This document shows, piece by piece, positions 31,194-36,117 of a DNA stretch of 36,117 bases. Both the position numbers and the translations under genes were made by a program. The stretch is from Clostridia bacterium (lineage in GTDB: Bacteria > Bacillota > Clostridia > Oscillospirales > CAG-272): the NCBI GenBank assembly GCA_017531765.1, contig JAFXKJ010000089.1:1-36117 (forward strand), in the 5' to 3' direction. The notes under the pieces were generated by a model. The model made no database searches and was not told where the DNA came from. It worked only from the letters and a program-made list of their open reading frames with translations. The stretch's first letter is position 1, and each line of letters starts with the position of its first letter.

Positions 31194-33011
31194 ATGAAAG
31201 AAAATCGAAAGCGAGAATACAGCTATTTAGATCTTCCCGGTAAAGAGTGGTGTCTGAAGGATTGCTTTAAGTTAACCTTTAAGGCGGCTCCGGTAGGCAT
31301 CAGCTTGATCTTCATTTTAAGAATACTTGCGTCTTTCACTGCTGCTTTGGAAATATTCACAACTGCAAGCTTTGTTGATACTGCAATTGCAATTCTGAAC
31401 GGAAGAATGACAGAAAGCGCAATTTTCGTCCCGCTTTTGGGAATGTTTGCAGTTGCAATATTTCCTGAGCTTGTCTGGACAGGTTACTATTACGCTGATA
31501 ACTGTACAAGACCGAAGGTGTCTTATGTGATAGACGAAGCCTTTCTCCGAAAGCGCGCGAAACTTAAGTACGAGCATATTGAAAACAGCGCAACACATGA
31601 TCTTGTGGGACGTGCGGTGGGAAACTCAGGCGGCACTATGTACGACAGAACCATGCACCTTTTCTGGATAGCAGAATGTATTATTGAGCTTGTAACGGTT
31701 GTGGGTGTAATATTCACTCAGGTATGGTGGAGTGGAATTGTTGCACTTGTTGTTATGACTCCGAGTATTATTCTTTCAGTTAAAAACGGAAAAGAAAGAT
31801 ACAAGGCGTTCTCGGATACGGAAAAGATCGACAGACGTGGAAACGTTTATCATGATATGCTCAGACGTAAGGAATACTTAGAGGAGAGAAGCACGTTCAT
31901 GTATTCTCACTATGCTATAGCCCGTTGGCATGAGCATAAAAAGAAGTCTGACAAGATCAATCTGCAAACCGCCGTTCGTACGGGTATCAGAGACAACGTA
32001 AGCTGGGTTCTGGGGTGGCTTATGGGACTTGCAATTATTCTGTCCCTTGTCCCCGCCGTAGTCTCAGGCAGTCTGTCATCAGGTATGTTTGTGGGTATCA
32101 CCAACGCAACGAGAACCTTTATCAGTATTTTGATAGGTAATGGTTCAAGTATAGTCAGATGGTACGTTCAGGCTACGAAGAACCTGAAAGACCAGTCGGA
32201 ATTTACGATGCTTAGCGAATGTGACGGAGCACTTGACCTTCCCGTGAAGAGCGATGCCTTTGAATCAATTGAATTCAGAAACGTGACCTTCCGCTATCCC
32301 GGAACCGAACGTGATATTCTTAAAAACTGTTCGTTCACCATACTTGCGGGAGAGCATTATGCTTTTGTCGGAGTTAACGGAGCAGGGAAGACGACAGTCA
32401 CAAAACTGCTGATGGGTCTTTACGATAATTACGATGGAGAGATACTTCTGAACGGCAAGGAACTGCGTGAATATTCCCTTGCTGAAAAGAAAGGCTTTTT
32501 CTCGGTGGTCTATCAGGATTTTGCAAAATATCAGATCGAGTTTGAAAGTAACATAAAACTCGGAGACGTAAACAAGGATGACGACGGAAGAATGATGGAG
32601 GCTGTACGGGATATTGGTCTTACCGCAGTGCTTGAAGGTCTCCACAGCGGAAAGGATACTCCCCTTGGAAAAATATCCGAAAACGGCGTTGACCTTTCGG
32701 GCGGTGAATGGCAACGTCTTGCAATAGCACGAAGTCTTTACAGTGACGCTCCAATGAAGATCCTTGACGAGCCGACTGCGGCGCTTGATCCAATAGCCGA
32801 AAGCGGAATTTATGAAATGTTCAGAGAAGTCACCAAAGGTCACTCGGCAATTTTCATCACACACCGTCTCGGCGCGGCACGAATTGCAGATAAGATAATC
32901 GTTCTTGACGGCGGACGAGTGGCTGAATTTGGCAGTCACTCTGAGCTTATGTCCCTCGGTGGCATTTACGCTGAGATGTTCAATACTCAGAAAGGATGGT
33001 ACGAGGACTAA
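31194..33011 (+). CDS. ABC exporter half-transporter 1 (membrane plus ATPase domain)
   Basis: The 605-residue protein has an N-terminal membrane domain (about residues 25-340, several hydrophobic helices such as GISLIFILRILASFTAALEI and VTVVGVIFTQVWWSGIVALV) and a C-terminal ATPase with Walker A GVNGAGKTTVTKLLMGLY (about 393-410), signature LSGGEWQRLAIARSLY, Walker B MKILDEPTAALDP with the catalytic Glu, and FITHRLG. ATG 31194 is chosen for its AAAGGAAA site; the TTG at 31158 lacks one. Its stop overlaps the next start (TAATG), so a heterodimer with half-transporter 2 is likely. Cargo unknown; a peptide, lipid or drug is possible. Confidence 0.92.
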   Translation: MKENRKREYSYLDLPGKEWCLKDCFKLTFKAAPVGISLIFILRILASFTAALEIFTTASFVDTAIAILNGRMTESAIFVPLLGMFAVAIFPELVWTGYYYADNCTRPKVSYVIDEAFLRKRAKLKYEHIENSATHDLVGRAVGNSGGTMYDRTMHLFWIAECIIELVTVVGVIFTQVWWSGIVALVVMTPSIILSVKNGKERYKAFSDTEKIDRRGNVYHDMLRRKEYLEERSTFMYSHYAIARWHEHKKKSDKINLQTAVRTGIRDNVSWVLGWLMGLAIILSLVPAVVSGSLSSGMFVGITNATRTFISILIGNGSSIVRWYVQATKNLKDQSEFTMLSECDGALDLPVKSDAFESIEFRNVTFRYPGTERDILKNCSFTILAGEHYAFVGVNGAGKTTVTKLLMGLYDNYDGEILLNGKELREYSLAEKKGFFSVVYQDFAKYQIEFESNIKLGDVNKDDDGRMMEAVRDIGLTAVLEGLHSGKDTPLGKISENGVDLSGGEWQRLAIARSLYSDAPMKILDEPTAALDPIAESGIYEMFREVTKGHSAIFITHRLGAARIADKIIVLDGGRVAEFGSHSELMSLGGIYAEMFNTQKGWYED

Positions 33012-34828
33012 TGAAGAAACCAAATGATAAAAAGACCAAAAAAGAAAAGATAGGACTAATCAAAACCGCGGGGATCGTGGTCCCGTACATTATCAAAACC
33101 GCACCGAAGCTGTTCATTATCAGTTGCTTTGTGTTTATATTGCAAACTGTGCTGCAGTCTCTTCAGATTTTTCTTCTTGAAGATACCTTCGGAGGAGCCG
33201 CGGCGTTTGCGGAAGGCAAAGGTAACGTAGGCTCGTTTGTATTCGCAATATGTGCGTTTATCGCAACTTATATCATTTCGCTCTGCTTGTCGCCCATAGC
33301 TAACTACGTGGACACTAAGTTCAATCAACTCAGTTCAAACCGTCAAAAGCTGGATATGTACGAAAAAATGTCCCGTCTTGAACCGATCATTTTCGAAGAC
33401 ACGGACAAGCTTGACGATATAGAAAAAGCGAACAACGGTATCGATGCGGCGCGAAACTTTGTCTCAACGGCAAAGCAGATATTCTTAAGTCACATCCCCT
33501 ATATTACTGTGGTTGCCGTGTATCTTGTCAAGCGCGAACCGCTTCTCATGTTTGCTATGCTGTTGATATTTATGCCCACGTTTTTTCAGCAGTACATGAT
33601 AAAGAAGCTGTACCGTGACAAAGAGGACGAATCAGCACCCATAAGACGAAAAAAGGATTATTACTCCGAATGTATGACCTCACCGCAGTACTATAAGGAA
33701 ACGAGAAATTTAGGCGCGGTAAAGTTCTTCATCGGACGTTACAGAAAGATCTCAGGTGAGCTTATTAAGCTTGACGTTAAAACCGCAAACAAAAAAGAGA
33801 TCTTCTACACACTGACTACAGCAGTTTCTCTTATCGGTACACTGTCAGTCTACTATCTGCTGTTTCTTTTCCTCATGAACGGAAGAATTTCTGTGGGTGA
33901 ATTTGCGGCGGTATATTCATCAATCGGAATTATTGAGGGCAGACTGCATAACCTTTTCTACGGTTCGATCGGCGCCATATCACAAGAGCTTCCGAATCTT
34001 GAAAACTATATCAGATTTCTCCGCCTCCCCTGCGAAAGAGCACCTGAGAAGGAAATAGATCAGTATGCCGAGATCGAACTGAAAAACGTTAAATTTTCAT
34101 ATCCCAATCAAGAAGGCTTTGCCGTTGATGGCATATCCTTCAAGATCAGTCCACGTGAAACAGTGGCTATTGTCGGAGAAAACGGAAGCGGAAAGTCAAC
34201 TCTTATAAAGCTGATAACGGGGTATTACGTGCCCTGCGAGGGAGAGGTTACATATAACTGTATACCGACATCAAACATGGCGTTTTCATCCGTGGCCAAG
34301 CATTTATCTGCGGTATATCAAAGATATCCGAGCTATGCCACAACTCTCAGAGAGAATCTGATACTCGGTGACACAGAGAAAGATGTGACTTACGAAGAAC
34401 TCACAAAGGCTTGCGCAATGGCAGGCTTCACACCCGATGAAGAATGGCTGCCGAGTGGACTTGAAACCATGCTTTCCCGTGAATTTGACGACGGTGTGGG
34501 ACTTTCGGGCGGTCAGAATCAAAGAATATCCATTGCGAGATCATTCTACAGAGACTCTGATATAATAGTCCTCGATGAGCCTACTGCGGCTATCGATCCC
34601 ATTGAGGAAGCGAGGATCTACGGAAGATTTGCTGAGCTTTCACGGGGAAGGACCTCGTTTATTGTGACCCACCGTCTTGCATCTGTAAAGGTTGCAGACA
34701 GGATCATAATGATGAAGAACGGTAAAGCCATCGAAACGGGAACTCACGAAGAACTTATGGAACTTAACGGTGAATATAGGAGAATGTTTGATTCACAGCG
34801 TCAGTGGTATGAGGACGACGGCGAATAA
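33011..34828 (+). CDS. ABC exporter half-transporter 2 (membrane plus ATPase domain)
   Basis: Also 605 residues: membrane domain (hydrophobic helices in LFIISCFVFILQTVLQSLQI, FVFAICAFIATYIISLCLSP, VSLIGTLSVYYLLFLFLMNG and others), then an ATPase with Walker A GENGSGKSTLIKLITGYY (about 389-406), signature LSGGQNQRISIARSFY, Walker B IIVLDEPTAAIDP and FIVTHRLAS. Both ATPase sites in the pair look canonical, unlike many heterodimers with one degenerate site. The N-terminus is highly basic (KKPNDKKTKKEK). ATG 33011 overlaps the stop of the first gene, with GAGG 5 nt upstream. No processing enzyme or peptide precursor is visible nearby. Confidence 0.92.
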   Translation: MKKPNDKKTKKEKIGLIKTAGIVVPYIIKTAPKLFIISCFVFILQTVLQSLQIFLLEDTFGGAAAFAEGKGNVGSFVFAICAFIATYIISLCLSPIANYVDTKFNQLSSNRQKLDMYEKMSRLEPIIFEDTDKLDDIEKANNGIDAARNFVSTAKQIFLSHIPYITVVAVYLVKREPLLMFAMLLIFMPTFFQQYMIKKLYRDKEDESAPIRRKKDYYSECMTSPQYYKETRNLGAVKFFIGRYRKISGELIKLDVKTANKKEIFYTLTTAVSLIGTLSVYYLLFLFLMNGRISVGEFAAVYSSIGIIEGRLHNLFYGSIGAISQELPNLENYIRFLRLPCERAPEKEIDQYAEIELKNVKFSYPNQEGFAVDGISFKISPRETVAIVGENGSGKSTLIKLITGYYVPCEGEVTYNCIPTSNMAFSSVAKHLSAVYQRYPSYATTLRENLILGDTEKDVTYEELTKACAMAGFTPDEEWLPSGLETMLSREFDDGVGLSGGQNQRISIARSFYRDSDIIVLDEPTAAIDPIEEARIYGRFAELSRGRTSFIVTHRLASVKVADRIIMMKNGKAIETGTHEELMELNGEYRRMFDSQRQWYEDDGE

Positions 34829-34853
34829 CCTACATAAAAAAACAAATTTATAC

Positions 34854-34886
34854 AGAAACGGGTGTCGTTTGATGACACCCGTTTCT
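34854..34886. terminator. Terminator after the exporter pair
   Basis: AGAAACGGGTGTC (34854-34866), loop GTTTGAT, GACACCCGTTTCT (34874-34886): a perfect 13-bp stem. The T run is short (GCAATTATTATTT). It also lies 3' of the convergent DUF1540 gene. Confidence 0.75.
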
Positions 34887-34897
34887 GCAATTATTAT

Positions 34898-35086
34898 TTA
34901 CTTACCGCAGCAGTTCTTGTTACCGAGAACGAAGGATTCGCAGTCAACGCACTGGCTGACTGTAGGATTCTTTTCGTGAGTACCGACCTTGATCTTGTTA
35001 AGAGCGCAGTAGTTAGCATCTGCTGAATGGTTGGCACACTGTGTTACACTGCATTCGATACTCTTGTTTGTGTTTGTCTTATCCAT
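34898..35086 (-). CDS. DUF1540 domain protein
   Basis: The 62-residue protein shows the DUF1540 pattern: IECSVTQCANHSADANYCAL, then NKIKVGTHEKNP and VSQCVDCESF. It has seven cysteines (about residues 12, 17, 27, 45, 48, 57 and 58), with the first five spaced as expected for metal binding. Function is unknown; relatives are common in spore-forming Clostridia. ATG 35086 is preceded by AAGGACGG at a somewhat long distance. The upstream region (35087-35158) carries a hairpin TGAAATC-GTGT-GATTTCA at 35113-35130. Confidence 0.88.
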   Translation of the reverse strand: MDKTNTNKSIECSVTQCANHSADANYCALNKIKVGTHEKNPTVSQCVDCESFVLGNKNCCGK

Positions 35087-35158
35087 TTCTGAAAGTCCGT
35101 CCTTTTTGAATTTGAAATCGTGTGATTTCAGATATAGTATTGACTGAAAAGACGGATA

Positions 35159-35620
35159 TTATGTTATCGGTGTGAAAAAATATATAAGCGACTTTTTATT
35201 CGAAAATAGTCCGTCGTCCGATGCGCCGTCGATGAATACCTTTTCACCGACTGCCTTTATCTCATAATCGTCGCAGACCATCTTTGATGTGTCGATCTTC
35301 TCACCGCGATTGGTCTTACCAAGCACGATCTTGCGGACGTACGCCTTTTCCTTGTGATCGATCACCTCAAGATCAATGCCGTACTTTTGTTTCATCTGCC
35401 ACACCATGCGTTCTGCGGCATCAACAGCACCTGAGTTTTCCTTGTCGATGACCACAGCGTAGTCTTCGTTTGGAACCTCCTCCGGCATCTTTGCCTCAGT
35501 TGCGGCTTCAGTTGCAGTTGCCGTCGCTGTCGTCTCGCCGTATTCCGTCTTTCCGCAAGCGACCACGGAAACGAGCATGAGACAAGCAAGAAGTGCTGAA
35601 ATTACGCGTTTTAGTATCAT
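35159..35620 (-). CDS. Short lipoprotein with a glycosidase-N-domain-like fold
   Basis: The 153-residue product has a lipoprotein signal (ISALLACLMLVSVVAC, lipobox V-V-A-C with Cys22), a Thr/Ala-rich linker (ATATATEAATEA) and a domain with AAERMVWQMKQKYGIDLEVI and VRKIVLGKTNRGE. That pattern recalls the small N-terminal alpha/beta domain found ahead of alpha-glucuronidase-type and DUF4838 proteins. The protein ends right after VFIDGASDDGLFSNKKSLIY, where relatives usually continue, so it may be a stand-alone domain or a truncated gene. ATG 35620 follows a strong AGGAGG, and a TTGACA-17-TATAAT promoter lies at 35658-35686. Confidence 0.75.
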   Translation of the reverse strand: MILKRVISALLACLMLVSVVACGKTEYGETTATATATEAATEAKMPEEVPNEDYAVVIDKENSGAVDAAERMVWQMKQKYGIDLEVIDHKEKAYVRKIVLGKTNRGEKIDTSKMVCDDYEIKAVGEKVFIDGASDDGLFSNKKSLIYFFTPIT

Positions 35621-35657
35621 TTTTCGTCCTCCTGAAAGAACGAATGATTATAACATA

Positions 35658-35686
35658 ATTATATATTGGGACGTTAAAGTTGTCAA
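35658..35686 (-). promoter_or_regulatory. Promoter of the lipoprotein gene
   Basis: On the minus strand TTGACA (complement of 35681-35686), 17-nt spacer, TATAAT (complement of 35658-35663): perfect consensus. Confidence 0.85.
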
Positions 35687-35716
35687 GAAATTTTGGTCAG
35701 TCAGACTAACCAAATT

Positions 35717-35736
35717 CCCACAGCTTTCGCTGTGGG
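35717..35736. other. Hairpin downstream of tpiA
   Basis: CCCACAGC (35717-35724), TTTC, GCTGTGGG (35729-35736): a perfect 8-bp stem between the lipoprotein promoter and the tpiA terminator. It has no T run and its role is unclear. Confidence 0.6.
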
Positions 35737-35761
35737 GATAATAAGTCTCATCAAACAGAAA

Positions 35762-35797
35762 GAAAAAGTGTGCAAACGCCGTGAAGCGTCTGCACAC
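35762..35797 (-). terminator. Intrinsic terminator of tpiA
   Basis: Read on the minus strand: GTGTGCAGACGC, TTCACG loop, GCGTTTGCACAC, then TTTTTCTTT. The stem has one G-T pair. It lies about 20 bp after the tpiA stop. Confidence 0.88.
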
Positions 35798-35815
35798 CAA
35801 TATTCAATTAATAAA

Positions 35816-36117
35816 TTACTGAGCCGCGTCAACGATAGCCGCGAACTTAGCGGGAACGAGAGACGCGCCGCCGATAAGACCGCCGTCAACGTTAACCTTG
35901 GAAAGAAGCTCAGCCGCATTGCCGTCGTTCATGGAACCGCCGTACTGGATAACGGTAGCCTCAGCAACGTCAGCACCGTAAAGGCCTGCGAGAGTAGCGC
36001 GGATAACACCGCAAGTCTCGTCAGCCTGCTCGGGAGTAGCTGTAAGACCTGTACCGATTGCCCATACAGGCTCGTAAGCGATGATAACGTTTTTCATGTC
36101 CTCAGCGCTGATGCCCG
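35816..36117 (-). CDS. tpiA: Triosephosphate isomerase, C-terminal part
   Basis: TpiA interconverts dihydroxyacetone phosphate and glyceraldehyde 3-phosphate in glycolysis. The window cuts the gene; the visible 99 residues are the C-terminal part, with the catalytic Glu in [20 protein letters not shown], the [16 protein letters not shown] phosphate-loop region and [17 protein letters not shown]. The frame stays open to the window edge (GISAED before the internal Met at 36097), so that Met is not the start. Stop TAA at 35816-35818, followed by an intrinsic terminator. Confidence 0.95.
   Translation of the reverse strand, partial: GISAEDMKNVIIAYEPVWAIGTGLTATPEQADETCGVIRATLAGLYGADVAEATVIQYGGSMNDGNAAELLSKVNVDGGLIGGASLVPAKFAAIVDAAQ

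Noticed and set aside
35087-35158. Terminator between the lipoprotein and DUF1540 genes
   Set aside because: The hairpin at 35113-35130 has a stem of 7 bp without a T run on the relevant strand; it is listed only as a possible repeat relative.

Overview
The window looks like a chromosomal segment of an uncultured, probably gut-associated member of the Clostridia (Oscillospirales-like). The evidence is a PolC-type replicative polymerase, the pyrH-frr-uppS-cdsA-dxr-rseP-ispG-polC order, a lysine riboswitch in front of dapA, a YtrA-type GntR regulator with its ABC genes, a DUF1540 protein, many GGAGG ribosome sites and sigma-A style promoters with 17-nt spacers. The species assignment is inference. 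I see no rRNA, tRNA, CRISPR array, transposase or integrase.

Layout: (1) 1-2590, minus strand: queA, miaA and an SLH-domain surface protein broken by an in-frame TGA. (2) 2649-4766, plus: promoter, lysine riboswitch, terminator, then dapA-dapB for diaminopimelate/lysine. (3) 4719-7593: an AT-rich accessory segment of about 2.8 kb lying between two near-identical 48-nt copies of the dapB end plus terminator. It holds a promoter with a structured leader and short ORF, a secreted PPC/caspase-like protein, and two membrane-anchored proteins of unknown function. The first two large genes each carry one in-frame TGA. (4) 7604-11574, plus: a hairpin repeat cluster, glycerate kinase, an alpha/beta hydrolase and a GNAT acetyltransferase, then an ECF sigma factor fused to a large C-terminal domain, followed by the orphan 3' end of a second GNAT gene. 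(5) 11583-13595, minus: a cytoplasmic GH141-like beta-helix protein with its own operator. (6) 13818-17073, minus: aminotransferase, ppa and obgE.

(7) 17166-28975, plus: a small membrane protein, then the conserved run pyrH, frr, uppS, cdsA, dxr, rseP, ispG and polC. This run links UMP supply, ribosome recycling, lipid-carrier and isoprenoid synthesis, membrane lipid synthesis, intramembrane proteolysis and DNA replication. (8) 28982-30889, minus: GntR-ATPase-permease operon, likely autorepressed. (9) 30968-34886, plus: two coupled half-transporter ABC exporters behind a leader of about 190 nt. (10) 34898-36117, minus: a DUF1540 protein, a short lipoprotein and the 3' end of tpiA.

The least explained parts are the duplicated-terminator segment with its caspase-like protein, the recurrence of in-frame TGA codons in surface or membrane genes although TGA terminates core genes here, the sigma fusion with an internal ribosome site, and the GNAT 3' remnant, which suggests a second insertion or duplication next to a gene end.
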